Assembly (NCBI GenBank): GCA_903847975.1
Contig: CAINFC010000083.1
Coordinates: 1 to 41,340, forward strand
Length of the DNA: 41,340 nt
Source: an uncultured Acidobacteriota bacterium
GTDB taxonomy: Bacteria > Acidobacteriota > UBA6911 > CAINFC01
Direction: 5' to 3'
Below the pieces are notes generated by a model. That model was given only the letters and a program-made list of their open reading frames with translations, was not told the origin of the DNA and did not search any database. The position numbers were made by a program, and so were the translations under genes. Positions 7,397 through 16,863 of the stretch are shown piece by piece. Each line of letters opens with the position of its first letter. Within the stretch, counting starts at the first letter, position 1.

Positions 7397-9496
7397 ATGG
7401 CCGACGATTCATCCCGGAACTCTTTGCCGAAAGCTTCCAGCCAGGAAACCCTGGAGCACCCCGACTTCGCCGTCGGTGCCGCGGAGGCAGAAACCCTCCT
7501 GCAGCTCTCCGGAGTGGTCGCCAACTACAGCCCGGCGAGCCTGGCAGCCATCGATTACTGGATGCAGCAGTGGAAAGATCCCAAAGGAACGGAGAGCTCC
7601 AAGGGGAAGCCTCCGATTTCCTGGGAGTGGATACTCGGCTGCTACCTGGGGGAACTTTTCTGCCAGCGCTTCGGGGCCGCCTGGCGCCCGGGAGGAATGC
7701 CGGGACAGCCCTCCCGGGATCCCCTGTGCTACCATGTCGCCTGGCCCAGCGGCTTTATGACCTGCCCGTTTGTCTATATCGCCAAGCGTATGGAATCCGG
7801 GTTGAAGAGTTCGATTTATGGACAATTCGAACAGTGCCGGCAGATCCTTCGTGAGCGGGGCGACATCGCAGACATGGCCGACGATCCGGCCGATTGGCTC
7901 CAGCAGGGGGAGGCTTTCGGCTTCCGGTTGAAATGGCCCGCGGTGGGAATCCAGTTCATTCAGACCGCATTGAAACGGAATCCCTCCCTGCCCATGGCCT
8001 GGCTTCGTCTCGGGCAGCTGTGCCTGGAAACAGCGGAGGGGGAAGCATCCGCCGTCCCCTGCTTCCGACGCGCCATTTCCATCGATCCTGCCTTTGCCGA
8101 GGCCTGGATGGCACTGGTGCGCCATCTGAAATCCAAAGGCAGGGAGGAAGAGGCCTTGGCGGAATCGAAAAAGGCCCTGCAGCCGGTTCCCGATCATCTG
8201 GAGCTGCAGGAGGTGCTCGGAGAACTGCTGCTGGCCCGTGGGGAGATTCCGCAGGCGGCGGCTGCCTTTCAGAAGGCCACCCGGGGGATGCGCCCCGCCG
8301 GAGCCTGGGAAGGCCTGGGCCTCTGCCGCCTGGCCTCGGGGGATCAGTCCGGCGCCCTGGAGGCCTTTCAGCAGGCGGTGCAAAAGGAAAGCACCCGTCT
8401 GGCCGCCGCCATGCGAATCGCCGATCTGCAGGAGAAAAGCAATCAGCTAGCCGAGTCCGCCGAATGGTACCGTCATATCCTCCAATACGGACCCCGGGAG
8501 AGCGAGCTGGTTCAGCAGGCCGGACAGCGCCTGCAGGCCCTGGAAAGCCGAACCGAATTCCTTCATGCCCGGGCGGCCCGGCTGGCCTCCTCGGGAAAGA
8601 CAAAAGAGGCGATTGAAGTTTATGAGCAGATCGTCTCCCGCAATGCCCGCGATGCGGATGCCTGGCGGGACGCCGGGGTCGGATACGCCCTGCTGAAGCA
8701 GTTCGATAAGGCTCTCTCCTGCCTCGACAAGGCGATCCAGGCGGCGCCGGGAGACCCCCGCAATTATGACCACAAAGCCGTCACCCTGGGCCGCATGGGA
8801 AGATTTCCGGCATGCCTGGATGTTCTGGATCAGGGGCTGTTTCAATGCGCACAAACGGCCCCGCTCTGGTCCCGAAGAGCCTATATTCTCGGGCGCCTGG
8901 GACGCTGGCAGGAAGCCCTGGCCAATGCCGGCAAGGCGCTGGAGCAGTCTCCGGACCTGGGCCAGTCCTGGCTGTATAAGGCCGAGGCCGAGCGTCATCT
9001 GGGGCAGACCGATCCGGCGATCGCATCCCTGGGGAAATATATCGCCTGGGCCCTTCCGGGGAATCCGCCGGGTGCCCGCGAAGCCATGCGAATGAAGTGG
9101 GAGCTGGAGCATCCCGATCGAAAGCTTGATCCGCAGCAGGCGGAAGCTTCCCAGGCTCTTGCCTTCCAGCTTCAGGAGGCCGGAAGATACCAGGAGGCGC
9201 TGCAGGCCTTTGAACAGGCAACACGGTTGGATCCTTTCCATTTTGAGATCTGGAATAATTACGGCACCCTGTGGTCTCTTCTGGGCCAGAACGAAAATGC
9301 CCTGGCCTGTTTCCGGCGGGCGGCGGAACTTCATCCCCACATCCCCACGTTTCAGACCAACATGGCTATTTCGCTGGAGAGGCTCGGTCGCCTGGAGGAG
9401 GCGCTGGCGTGCCATGAAAAAGTACTGGCTTCCTCACCCAATGAGAAGAGATGCCTGGAGGAAAGCATCCGCATCCGGGGATTGCTCCAGCGGTGA
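7397..9496 (+). CDS. Large TPR-repeat protein, 699 residues
   Basis: No signal peptide is seen, so the protein is probably cytoplasmic. The first 180 residues are a non-repeat region with FMTCPFVYIAKRM. From about residue 185 to the end come tandem 34-residue TPR helix pairs, for example AWLRLGQLCLETAEGEASAV, AWEGLGLCRLASGDQSGAL, AWRDAGVGYALLKQFDKAL and IWNNYGTLWSLLGQNENAL. TPR arrays bind partner proteins; no partner is indicated. GGAAGG at 7384-7389 sets the ATG at 7397. The next gene is convergent, with repeat copy B between them. Confidence 0.88.
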   Translation: MADDSSRNSLPKASSQETLEHPDFAVGAAEAETLLQLSGVVANYSPASLAAIDYWMQQWKDPKGTESSKGKPPISWEWILGCYLGELFCQRFGAAWRPGGMPGQPSRDPLCYHVAWPSGFMTCPFVYIAKRMESGLKSSIYGQFEQCRQILRERGDIADMADDPADWLQQGEAFGFRLKWPAVGIQFIQTALKRNPSLPMAWLRLGQLCLETAEGEASAVPCFRRAISIDPAFAEAWMALVRHLKSKGREEEALAESKKALQPVPDHLELQEVLGELLLARGEIPQAAAAFQKATRGMRPAGAWEGLGLCRLASGDQSGALEAFQQAVQKESTRLAAAMRIADLQEKSNQLAESAEWYRHILQYGPRESELVQQAGQRLQALESRTEFLHARAARLASSGKTKEAIEVYEQIVSRNARDADAWRDAGVGYALLKQFDKALSCLDKAIQAAPGDPRNYDHKAVTLGRMGRFPACLDVLDQGLFQCAQTAPLWSRRAYILGRLGRWQEALANAGKALEQSPDLGQSWLYKAEAERHLGQTDPAIASLGKYIAWALPGNPPGAREAMRMKWELEHPDRKLDPQQAEASQALAFQLQEAGRYQEALQAFEQATRLDPFHFEIWNNYGTLWSLLGQNENALACFRRAAELHPHIPTFQTNMAISLERLGRLEEALACHEKVLASSPNEKRCLEESIRIRGLLQR

Positions 9497-9540
9497 TCGA
9501 GGAAAAGAAGCGTTTCACGACCCGCGAATGAATGAAAAAG

Positions 9541-9643
9541 TGGCTGTCCCGGTTTCAGAAAGTTACACGGAAACAGCGGATGGAACGGATAAAAGCCGAT
9601 CCGATCCACCGGGATCCATAAAATCCCCCGTTTCCGCGGAACC
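9541..9643. repeat. Dispersed 135-bp repeat, copy B (left part missing)
   Basis: It matches copies A, C and D from TGTCCCGGTTTCAGAAAG through ATCC.CCGTTTCCGCG. The first 30 or so bases of the full unit are absent. It lies between the convergent TPR and TonB-receptor genes. Confidence 0.85.
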
Positions 9644-9673
9644 AATAAAGAAAGTGGGCGTCCTTGAATCCTC

Positions 9674-12600
9674 TCAGAAGTCCACGCGGAGGTTGAACTG
9701 CAGAATGCGGCCGGAGCCGTTCTGCGAGGTCACCTTGCCAAAGCTGGTAGAGGTGGGATTGGTGTTCGGCGCTCCGAAATTGGTGCGGTTCAAGGCATTC
9801 AGGAAGTCGACCGAGAAGTTCGCCTTGAGTGACTCGTGAATCGGAAACTTCCGCATGACTTTGATGTCCCACAATCGGATGCCGTCGGCCTGAATGCCGT
9901 TGATCCGCGTCGGGAAAACACGGACATGGTAGGAGCCGGGCTGATTGGCCGATCGCCCTTCGAAGCCGGTGAACCCGCTGGGGATGGTTCCGGAGCCTTT
10001 GTAGGCGATGTTGGGATCAAACCAGACGTGGATATCCTGGGCATGGGCGGTGTCATGATTCATGAGCTTCTTCAGCTGGCTCTGATCGCCGTAAAAGAAT
10101 CGGTTCCCCCAGGCGAGTACCGGCCCGTCCTGAAACTGGTAGATCCAGCTCAACTGCCAGTTGCCGGCCACATGGCGCAGGGGATGGCTCTGCAGCCAGC
10201 GGCGGTCTTTGCCGAAGGGGAGCTCGTAAATGGCGCTCCAAACCACCCGGTTAGGCCGAATGGAGGAGTTGGCTTCCCAGGAAGGGGCCGTGTCAAACTC
10301 GTTCAGGTACACGTCCTGCGTGGCGCTGGAGGAGTAGGCATAGGACAGAGAAGTCTGCAGGCCATGCGAGAAGCGCTTCTCGACTTCCAGCTCGATATCG
10401 TGATACCAGGTGCCGCCGTATCCCTTCCGGATATCCACCCCCGGGCGCAGGCCGGTGAAACTGCTGTAGACCGGAAAGGGGCGCAGCAGCTGGTTCTTGC
10501 GGATGGTGCTGCCGGTAAAGGTGCTCTGCGTCGAAAGGTAGCGGTAGAGCGCCGGAGCGCTCTGCTGCAGGGAGGCCAGGCCGGCGATACTGAAAGGATT
10601 TTTCACATTGGTGTTCATATCGGTGTCCACCGTGTTGTCGCGCACATTGCCGGTGGCCCAATAGCGGGCGGGCAGGTAGTTGATCGGCGCCGCCACCCAG
10701 ATATTGGAATAGGAGCTGTTGACGCTCGCCTTGACGACAATATCCTGGGAGAACTGCCGCTGCACGCCAAGGGAAGCGCGATACTGCATGCTCGGCCGGA
10801 AGTCCCGAGGGTAGCCGCTGTAGCTGCGTCCGGCGAAGGCCGCCACGCCGCGGGTTGTGCCGTAAGGCGTGTCGTACCGGGTTTTATCGGCGCGAATCGG
10901 AAAGGGATCCACCAGCGGGTTGGCGCTGGACGACAGGCCGGCCGCCGAGCCGGTGCCGCAGCAGAAAGTCAGGCCCAGGTCGTTCGAAACGGTCGTGACA
11001 GTCGACTGGCTGAAGCCGTCCTGCGAGGGCCGGTTGTTGTTGCTGTTGAAGGTGTCGGCGTACATGCCGAAGCCGCCGCGGATGACGGTCCGGGGAGTCA
11101 CGGTCCAGGCCAGGCCGACGCGCGGCAGGAAGTTGTGCGTCCCGCCGGTGTAGCCTTTTTCGGGGCTCCCCATGTAGCGGATGCCGCCGCGCACTTTAAA
11201 CTGGGAAGCGGGCAGCTCGGCCAGAGGGCTGGCGGCGTAGGCCGCCTCGACCAGCGTACTGAACGGCAGGGAGTCGTCATAAAAGAACGCGCCGGAGATG
11301 CCGCGATGGAACCGCTCGGAGATGCCGCCTTCGCGCTCGTAGCGCAGGCCGAAGCTCAGGTTGATTTTCTGGCGGATGCGCCAGTTGTCCTGCAGGTAAA
11401 GCGACCGGTAGCGGGTGGACCACAGTGCGGTGTCGTTGTTGTCCACCTGTATGGAATAGGGCAGGCCCATCATGAAGGACGCCCATTCCAGCCCCAGGTG
11501 GGCGGTAACCGTGTCGTTGTCCTGCTTCTTGACGTAGCGGTTGTCGAACTGGTAGAGACCCGCGGTGTATCCGGGATTAATTTGCGCATACCAGTAGCGG
11601 CGCTCGATCCACCCGTACTTCAGGGAGTGGTTGCCCTTGATGGTGTACAGCCCGATCTTCAGATCGCCGGTGGCGGCGCTGGCCACGGCGATCTTTCCCG
11701 GGAAGGCCTGGCTGATGCCGTTCATGGTGTTGAAGTCCAGCGCGGGCAGGTGGTGGTAGTCGCCGGCATAGGTATCAAGATACTGCGGCAGGCCCACGTC
11801 GGTGGGCTTGAAGGCCGCCTGGACCGGGCGGCGATTTCCGTGGTTGTAACGGTTCCAGCCCAGGGAAGCGTCGAGCACCGTTTTGCTGGTAACCGTCCAG
11901 GTCCAGTTGACGCCTGCGCCGATGTTGTTGCGCACCCCGCCGCCGGCCTGCAGGCCGGGTACGGTGGTGTAGGTCCAGTCGCCGTTGCCGTTCCAGCGCT
12001 GATTGCGGTACCAGCGGAAGAACATGCGGTGGCGGTCGTTGAGGTTGTAATCGTAGCGGTTGATGATCGAATTGAAATCTTCGATGGTCCGGGCACTGGT
12101 GAAGTAGTTGTAGCGGCCGTCGGCGGTGACGATCCCGGCGATATTGTTGGGAGTCGGGTACATCTTGGCGTAGGCTTTGTACACCGGGCTTAAAGCCGGG
12201 ACGCCCTTGTTGCCGGCGAAGGCGCTGCGCACCACCCGGCTGCCTTCCAGGCGGGCCGTGCGCGGGTCGTACAGGGTATAGCGGGTGAGATCGACCGCCA
12301 GCAGCCTGGAAAAGTCGCCCTGGTTCCAGGCCGGATCGGGCACCGTGTTAAGGCTGTCTTCCGTAGCCCGCTGGTAGATTCCGTTGTAGCTGAGAAAAAA
12401 GAAAAGCCGGTCCTTCTGCTTTAACAGCTTGGGGATATAGACCGGGCCGCCCACCGAGCCGCCGAAATTGTTGGACCGGCCGGACTGCTGGCGGGGTTGG
12501 TCCTTGGAAATTGTTCCGGCCGCCAGCTGCTGTTCGTAGGCGATCCGGGCGAAGTGGGTCATGGCATTCCAGCGCTGCTGCCAGTGCTGGTTGAACACCG

Positions 12601-13384
12601 AGCCATGGAGAGCGCTGGTACCCGCCTTGGAGCTGATGTTGATGGACGCCCCGGAGCTGTTCCCGTAGCTGGCGTCGAAGGGAGTGGTTTCCAGTTTGAA
12701 CTCGGATACCGAGTCGGCCGGCGGGGCAAAGCCCGCCAGGCGGTTAAAGCCGCCCACCGGGATGGAGTCCAGGGTGTACATGTTGCTGCCGACGTTGCCC
12801 ATGGTATTGAAGGAGGACATACCGCCGTTGTCGAAGGGACGCAGGAATCCCGGACTGCCGGTCCACTGCATGCCTGCGCCGAGCACACTCAGCCGGAGGG
12901 GATTCATGTCATTAAAAGGAAGCTGCAGGAGTTCGCGACCGGTAACGACGCGACCTCCCGAGGCGCTGCTGGTTTCCAGAAGCGGGGTAGAGTCGGTAAC
13001 CACCACGCTCTCGGTCATCTCACCCATTTCCAGACGGCAGACAAGATCGAGGCGGTCCGCAACGCTCAATTCCAGGTTCGGGTAGACGGCCTTTTTAAAG
13101 CCCTGCATCTCCACCGACACGGAGTATTTGCCGGGGTTGAGCAGCTGCAGCTCGAAGGCGCCGGCATCGTTGGACAACAGGCGGTGAACGACGCCGGTAT
13201 CGTCGGCGGTGACCACCAACTCTGCGCCGGGAATCCGCCCGCCCTGGGGGTCCAGGACAATGCCGGTCATGCTGCCGCGGGGATCCTGCGCAGCGGCCGC
13301 CCCCAGAAAGCAAAGGAAGAGCAAGGAAAAAACCGGAAGCCGGTGAACAAGTTTTTTCCTCCCGAAGTCGCAGCGAATAGCCAT
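9674..13384 (-). CDS. Oar-like TonB-dependent outer-membrane receptor
   Basis: The 1236-residue protein has a signal peptide (hydrophobic LPVFSLLFLCFLGAAAAQ). A carboxypeptidase-regulatory-like domain follows (about 35-120; GSMTGIVLDPQGGRIPGAEL), then a plug domain with SSASGGRVVTGRELLQLPF and FDASYGNSSGASINISSK, and a long beta-barrel ending in LQFNLRVDF. The terminal aromatic residue is typical of outer-membrane barrels. Proteins of this build are abundant in Acidobacteriota and are thought to import large nutrients using TonB energy; the ligand is unknown. No SusD partner is adjacent, as is usual for that phylum. This gene is the strongest taxonomic hint in the window. Confidence 0.92.
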   Translation of the reverse strand: MAIRCDFGRKKLVHRLPVFSLLFLCFLGAAAAQDPRGSMTGIVLDPQGGRIPGAELVVTADDTGVVHRLLSNDAGAFELQLLNPGKYSVSVEMQGFKKAVYPNLELSVADRLDLVCRLEMGEMTESVVVTDSTPLLETSSASGGRVVTGRELLQLPFNDMNPLRLSVLGAGMQWTGSPGFLRPFDNGGMSSFNTMGNVGSNMYTLDSIPVGGFNRLAGFAPPADSVSEFKLETTPFDASYGNSSGASINISSKAGTSALHGSVFNQHWQQRWNAMTHFARIAYEQQLAAGTISKDQPRQQSGRSNNFGGSVGGPVYIPKLLKQKDRLFFFLSYNGIYQRATEDSLNTVPDPAWNQGDFSRLLAVDLTRYTLYDPRTARLEGSRVVRSAFAGNKGVPALSPVYKAYAKMYPTPNNIAGIVTADGRYNYFTSARTIEDFNSIINRYDYNLNDRHRMFFRWYRNQRWNGNGDWTYTTVPGLQAGGGVRNNIGAGVNWTWTVTSKTVLDASLGWNRYNHGNRRPVQAAFKPTDVGLPQYLDTYAGDYHHLPALDFNTMNGISQAFPGKIAVASAATGDLKIGLYTIKGNHSLKYGWIERRYWYAQINPGYTAGLYQFDNRYVKKQDNDTVTAHLGLEWASFMMGLPYSIQVDNNDTALWSTRYRSLYLQDNWRIRQKINLSFGLRYEREGGISERFHRGISGAFFYDDSLPFSTLVEAAYAASPLAELPASQFKVRGGIRYMGSPEKGYTGGTHNFLPRVGLAWTVTPRTVIRGGFGMYADTFNSNNNRPSQDGFSQSTVTTVSNDLGLTFCCGTGSAAGLSSSANPLVDPFPIRADKTRYDTPYGTTRGVAAFAGRSYSGYPRDFRPSMQYRASLGVQRQFSQDIVVKASVNSSYSNIWVAAPINYLPARYWATGNVRDNTVDTDMNTNVKNPFSIAGLASLQQSAPALYRYLSTQSTFTGSTIRKNQLLRPFPVYSSFTGLRPGVDIRKGYGGTWYHDIELEVEKRFSHGLQTSLSYAYSSSATQDVYLNEFDTAPSWEANSSIRPNRVVWSAIYELPFGKDRRWLQSHPLRHVAGNWQLSWIYQFQDGPVLAWGNRFFYGDQSQLKKLMNHDTAHAQDIHVWFDPNIAYKGSGTIPSGFTGFEGRSANQPGSYHVRVFPTRINGIQADGIRLWDIKVMRKFPIHESLKANFSVDFLNALNRTNFGAPNTNPTSTSFGKVTSQNGSGRILQFNLRVDF

Positions 13385-13474
13385 AAATTTATTTTCCCCG
13401 TGGCTAACCCGGAGATTCGTCTTTTTTGAATCCCTATGTACCTCAGCACAGAAAAGTCAGAAACAGCGTATCAC

Positions 13475-13540
13475 CGGAAAGAAGAAAAGGAAAGAAGAAA
13501 AGGAAAGAAGAAAAGAGGAAAGAAAAGGAGAAAGAAAAGG
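13475..13540 (+). repeat. Polypurine tract with 13-base tandem units
   Basis: About 65 bases of uninterrupted A and G. The unit GAAGAAAAGGAAA occurs twice exactly and then degenerates. It runs straight into repeat copy C. Such homopurine runs can form triplex DNA and slip in replication. It lies about 90 bases upstream of the TonB-receptor start codon. Confidence 0.8.
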
Positions 13541-13642
13541 ACACCCATTTTCTGAACCGCCACAGAATAATTGGATCTCCCGGTTTCAGAAAGTCACACG
13601 GAAACAGCGGATGGGACAGATGAAAGCCGATCCGATCCGGCG
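13539..13642. repeat. Dispersed 135-bp repeat, copy C, inside the GT-A-like gene end
   Basis: It carries the left three quarters of the unit, from GGACACCC to the GATCCGATCC region. It then joins coding sequence at about 13643. The last 18 residues of the GT-A-like gene (from RRIGSAFICP) and its stop codon are read from this repeat. Confidence 0.85.
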
Positions 13643-15223
13643 GAAAAGGGCGGTATTGACATAGGTCCGACCGCATTCTCCCTTCGAGGGATTCGCGACC
13701 GCCAGGAGCCGGAAGCCGGCCGCCTCCGGCAGGATCCCGGCAGGACCCGGAGCGATCAGCTGCACGAACAGGCAGTCCCGTACTTTTTCGCCGAGGCTCA
13801 TAAAGGTGCTCGCCGCCGGACCGCAGGCCGGGCCGATTTTAACGAAGTGGAGCACCTCGCCTTCCAGCGCGAATTGCCGGACCATGGCCGCCAGATCGGG
13901 AACCGGAGTGTCCTCCCCCCGGGCAGCGGATGTTTCGACGAAGCCCGAATAGCATCGGTAGCGGGAATAGCCTTCGGGGCCGACACCCAGCGCCAGGATC
14001 CTTTTTTCCGGGGGGAGCAGCGCCTTTGCGAGCTGCAGGGGATCTCCTGTTTCAAATCCGGCATCGAGAAAGTGAAGGTGACGGCAGGGGAGCTTCCCGA
14101 GGCAGTAAGCCAGCCAGCGGGCCGGCCGGTCCGGGGATCGGACCGCAAAGAACAGGTCTTCCGATTTCCACCACCGAACCCAGCGGCACCGGACCAGGAA
14201 CTCGACCGGCCCCGAGCGGCGAATGCAATTCCCGAGGCGCCGGGAGACCGATTGGAACGCATGGCGCGTCAGCCCGCAGCGGACCCGCCAGGGGGCAGTG
14301 CGCAGCGCGATCCTCTGGACGAGGCTGCGGCGGCGCAAGGCGGTCGCCGCGCGCCACTGCCGGGCGCGCTCCGTGTCCGGCCCTTCCCCCCAGAAATCGG
14401 AATGTGCTGGCAAATCGAGAAGCTCGCGCTTCCGCTGCCACAACGGATGGTCGGTGCGATACCGTCGCTCCAGCTCTGCGGCGCTGACAACGTAGGAGCG
14501 GCCCTCCTTTTTTTTCGGTTCCCCCAGACGTACGTGACGGGCTCCCTCCCCGACCGTCATGCGCAGAAAGGCAGCCTGTTCCCGTGGATCGCGCAGGCAG
14601 GCCAGGATAAACTCGTCCGGCCGGAAGTTGGCGTACTCCCGGTCCATGCGGCGACTCTTGAGGTTTTTCACCGTCAGCCGGTTGGTCTGCAGAAGATGGG
14701 AGGGGTAGAGGCTCGCAGCAAGGCTGCAGAGGATGGCCTGCGCGTAACACTCCGATTCCTCATCCATCCCGTCATAATAGGGGAGCAGGGAAAGCAGTGC
14801 TTCGCGGTGGAAGGCATTCAGCAGGGCGTCAAAGAAGCGCAGGCTTTGCACGGGCTTCGCCGGATCATCCCAACCGCCCGTCAGCTGCCAGGAATAGCGC
14901 ACCATCCCGATGGCGGGTTCGTAGTCGAGCAGAAACTCTTCGAAGAGGCGCCAGGGATTCTGCCCGGAGTCGCCTCCGACGGCTTCCAGAAGAATGTCGT
15001 CATCCAGGAAGACATAATAACAGTAGCCTGTGCCCGGAGCTTCCCGCAGCAGGCGGTTCCGCCCCTGCGTCCATGAGCTGTCCGGGTAGAACAGGCTGCG
15101 CGGGTCAGACGATTGCTTCTGCCAGGAGAGAAAGCGCACATCGCTGTCGGTGGACTGCAGCTCCACCAATTTTTCCGGCAGGTCCCCGGCGGTCTGTACC
15201 AAGTACAGAAACCGTTTGGTCAT
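13586..15223 (-). CDS. GT-A-like glycosyltransferase with extra C-terminal domain, 3' end replaced by a repeat
   Basis: The 545-residue protein begins MTKRFLYLVQTAGD. WTQGRNRLL (about 51-59) and VFLDDDILLE, with Asp at 74-76, resemble the nucleotide-sugar site and DxD metal motif of GT-A enzymes. FRPDEFILACLRDP follows near 220. The C-terminal part (about 400-520; LALGVGPEGYSRY, LHFVKIGP) could be a Rossmann-like domain, but I cannot name it. The start overlaps the stop of the upstream STELLO-type gene by four bases (ATGA), so translation is coupled. After TYVNTALF the frame passes into repeat copy C; the wrecked paralogue near 17800 continues instead with YLPLGRELPG. The natural C-terminus is therefore lost, and the protein may or may not be active. 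The acceptor is unknown. Confidence 0.7.
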   Translation of the reverse strand: MTKRFLYLVQTAGDLPEKLVELQSTDSDVRFLSWQKQSSDPRSLFYPDSSWTQGRNRLLREAPGTGYCYYVFLDDDILLEAVGGDSGQNPWRLFEEFLLDYEPAIGMVRYSWQLTGGWDDPAKPVQSLRFFDALLNAFHREALLSLLPYYDGMDEESECYAQAILCSLAASLYPSHLLQTNRLTVKNLKSRRMDREYANFRPDEFILACLRDPREQAAFLRMTVGEGARHVRLGEPKKKEGRSYVVSAAELERRYRTDHPLWQRKRELLDLPAHSDFWGEGPDTERARQWRAATALRRRSLVQRIALRTAPWRVRCGLTRHAFQSVSRRLGNCIRRSGPVEFLVRCRWVRWWKSEDLFFAVRSPDRPARWLAYCLGKLPCRHLHFLDAGFETGDPLQLAKALLPPEKRILALGVGPEGYSRYRCYSGFVETSAARGEDTPVPDLAAMVRQFALEGEVLHFVKIGPACGPAASTFMSLGEKVRDCLFVQLIAPGPAGILPEAAGFRLLAVANPSKGECGRTYVNTALFRRIGSAFICPIRCFRVTF

Positions 15224-16248
15224 GCCTGTCGCCTTTCGTGTTCCTGCTTTCCCGCCGCAGAAGCCGCCTGCCAGTCCGCCAGCCACGCCTCCAGCCGGAG
15301 AAGCTCCCCGTTGCTGACAATTCCCAGGCGATGAAACTCACGATAAACAAGGGGCAGGCTCTCTGACGGACAGGCCGCCGTACAGGGAATATTTTCCAGC
15401 ACTTGCACCGTTTCCCGGACCTGCAGAAAAACCTCCGTCTCCTCGCGAAAATCCGTCATCAGGTCGTGGGGATTCCGCAGCTGGCGCAAGCAGGCGGGTA
15501 GAAATCCGGTATGCAGCCCGTGCTGCCAGAGGAGGCGCTGCGCCACATAGCCCCGGAGAATGTCGGCAAAACGCGAGCCCACGGTACTTGGGAGGTAAAG
15601 ATATGGAAAAGCTTCGCGGCCCCAGAAGGTGTTCTGGGAATTGACCGGCGAATAGCGGCCGGGCGGCAGAAAGCAGGGTTTCTTCTTCCGGAAGCGGACC
15701 TTCCGGCCGATGATGAGGCGGTAAATGGCATCTACGTCCGGATCACCATGGACCATACCTTGCCAAAGGCCGATTCGGACCTTTTCGGAAGGCTCTGCGC
15801 GGACCTGCTCCCGCCGCCTCCGTCCAATCTCGTCAAGAGGGAAGCCTCTCGGCCAGATGCAGGCGGTCGTGAAATAGGCATACATATTCACGAAACGGGA
15901 CCGGCCCGCGACCCGCATAGAGCAGGTGAAGTCGGGCAGATGCCAGCCCGGCAGCGGCAGGTTGTCGTCATCGGTATCGAAAATGACCCGCGCGCCACGG
16001 GCCATGGCCGCCAGGTAACCGGTATTCTTTCTCGCATAGTGATTTTCCGGCAGCAAGGGTGAAAGGCGAGGGGCTGCTTCCGCCTGCTGCTCGATCGGCA
16101 GGCAGGTGAACTGCGCGCCGGATTCCAGCGGCGGCGTCATGCGGTCGCCGGCGACGATGACGTGCCATCCGTCCTGCCGCTCGAGGGCCCGGAGGCCGTC
16201 CGATTTCGGGTGGATCGTAGTAACGACGATGAAACGGTCTGAATCCAT
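15220..16248 (-). CDS. STELLO-family (DUF288) glycosyltransferase-like protein
   Basis: The 342-residue protein opens with FIVVTTIHPKSDGLRALERQ and IVAGDRMTPP. ENHYARKNTGYLAAMARGA and VIFDTDDDN (Asp-rich motif at residues 91-96) follow. These blocks match the STELLO family, known from plants and nematodes; in plants these Golgi proteins are linked to cellulose synthase assembly. A GT-A-like catalytic role is plausible from the DxD-type motif but is not shown. The start at 16248 is the ATG nearest the motif; an AGGGGAGGA ribosome site lies 13 bases upstream, so a TTG at 16251 is also possible. It is coupled to the next gene by an ATGA overlap. The pair may modify a surface glycan together. Confidence 0.72.
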   Translation of the reverse strand: MDSDRFIVVTTIHPKSDGLRALERQDGWHVIVAGDRMTPPLESGAQFTCLPIEQQAEAAPRLSPLLPENHYARKNTGYLAAMARGARVIFDTDDDNLPLPGWHLPDFTCSMRVAGRSRFVNMYAYFTTACIWPRGFPLDEIGRRRREQVRAEPSEKVRIGLWQGMVHGDPDVDAIYRLIIGRKVRFRKKKPCFLPPGRYSPVNSQNTFWGREAFPYLYLPSTVGSRFADILRGYVAQRLLWQHGLHTGFLPACLRQLRNPHDLMTDFREETEVFLQVRETVQVLENIPCTAACPSESLPLVYREFHRLGIVSNGELLRLEAWLADWQAASAAGKQEHERRQA

Positions 16249-16361
16249 CAATGGGTGAACGTCCTCCCCTCCTCGCTTGGCCTCCGACAGCACAGAACAA
16301 GACAGAGGACCATCGGCTCGGTGCCGGCTTATGTCGTTCTGCCTGTCCTCTGCCCTCCTGG

Positions 16362-16390
16362 AGCATATTTTGACAATAGGTAAATTTCAA
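16362..16390 (-). promoter_or_regulatory. Probable promoter of the STELLO/GT-A-like pair
   Basis: On the minus strand TTGAAA (16385-16390) and TATGCT (16362-16367) are separated by 17 bases. The leader would be about 105 bases long. It contains an 8-bp inverted pair (CAGAGGAC at 16303-16310, GTCCTCTG at 16345-16352). Nothing coding is seen between 16249 and 16569. Confidence 0.4.
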
Positions 16391-16568
16391 GGGCACGTCG
16401 CGGACATTTTCCCGAACCGCAATTTACGGAAGAGGAAGCATGAGGTTCCGAAAAAATCGACGCACCCAAAAAATAAAAATGCTGTAATCCGGACAGAGCA
16501 GGATAAGGCGATCGGCTCCTGCGGAAGCAGGGCCGAGAGCTTGAAAGATCGGACTCATTTGATAAAAC

Positions 16569-16858
16569 TGTAAAAAGCCACAGGAACCCCAAAGGGGTTC
16601 TGTAACACAGCCCGGGGTTGCGCCGCAGGCGCTACCCCGGGTAGGCGGATTTTTTTGAAAATCGGCCCTGTAAGGGCTGCGCAAACACCTGGTATGGCTG
16701 GATTTTGCGCAACCCTTTCCGGGTTGTCGCCTGCGGGTGTCCCTACCCGGGGTAGGCGCGAAGCGCGCCAACCCCGGGCTGTGTTACGAAGCCCTTTCAG
16801 GGCTTTCCCAAACGGAAAGCCACAGGTATGGGACTTTTTGCCGGGCCATATTATTTGA
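16569..16858. repeat. Palindrome-rich repeat block, copy 2
   Basis: About 290 bases made of successive short palindromes: GGAACCCCAAAGGGGTTC, CCCGGGGTTGCGCC with GGCGCTACCCCGGG, GGCCCTGTAAGGGCTGCGCAA with GCGCAACCCTTTCCGGGTTG, CCTACCCGGGGTAGG, GGCGCGAAGCGCGCC, and AAGCCCTTTCAGGGCTTT. The same order recurs at 36212-36465 and, inverted and cut, at 1-77. Open frames across it are spurious. Confidence 0.85.
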
Positions 16859-16863
16859 TGGCT

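Noticed and set aside
9836-12193. 785-codon open frame on the plus strand inside the TonB receptor gene
   Set aside because: It is antisense to a clear receptor gene, has no start signal or recognisable motif, and reflects GC-rich codon bias.
16371-16376. TTGACA on the plus strand as a promoter
   Set aside because: No -10 box lies at 16-19 bases and no plus-strand gene follows; the overlapping minus-strand promoter fits better.
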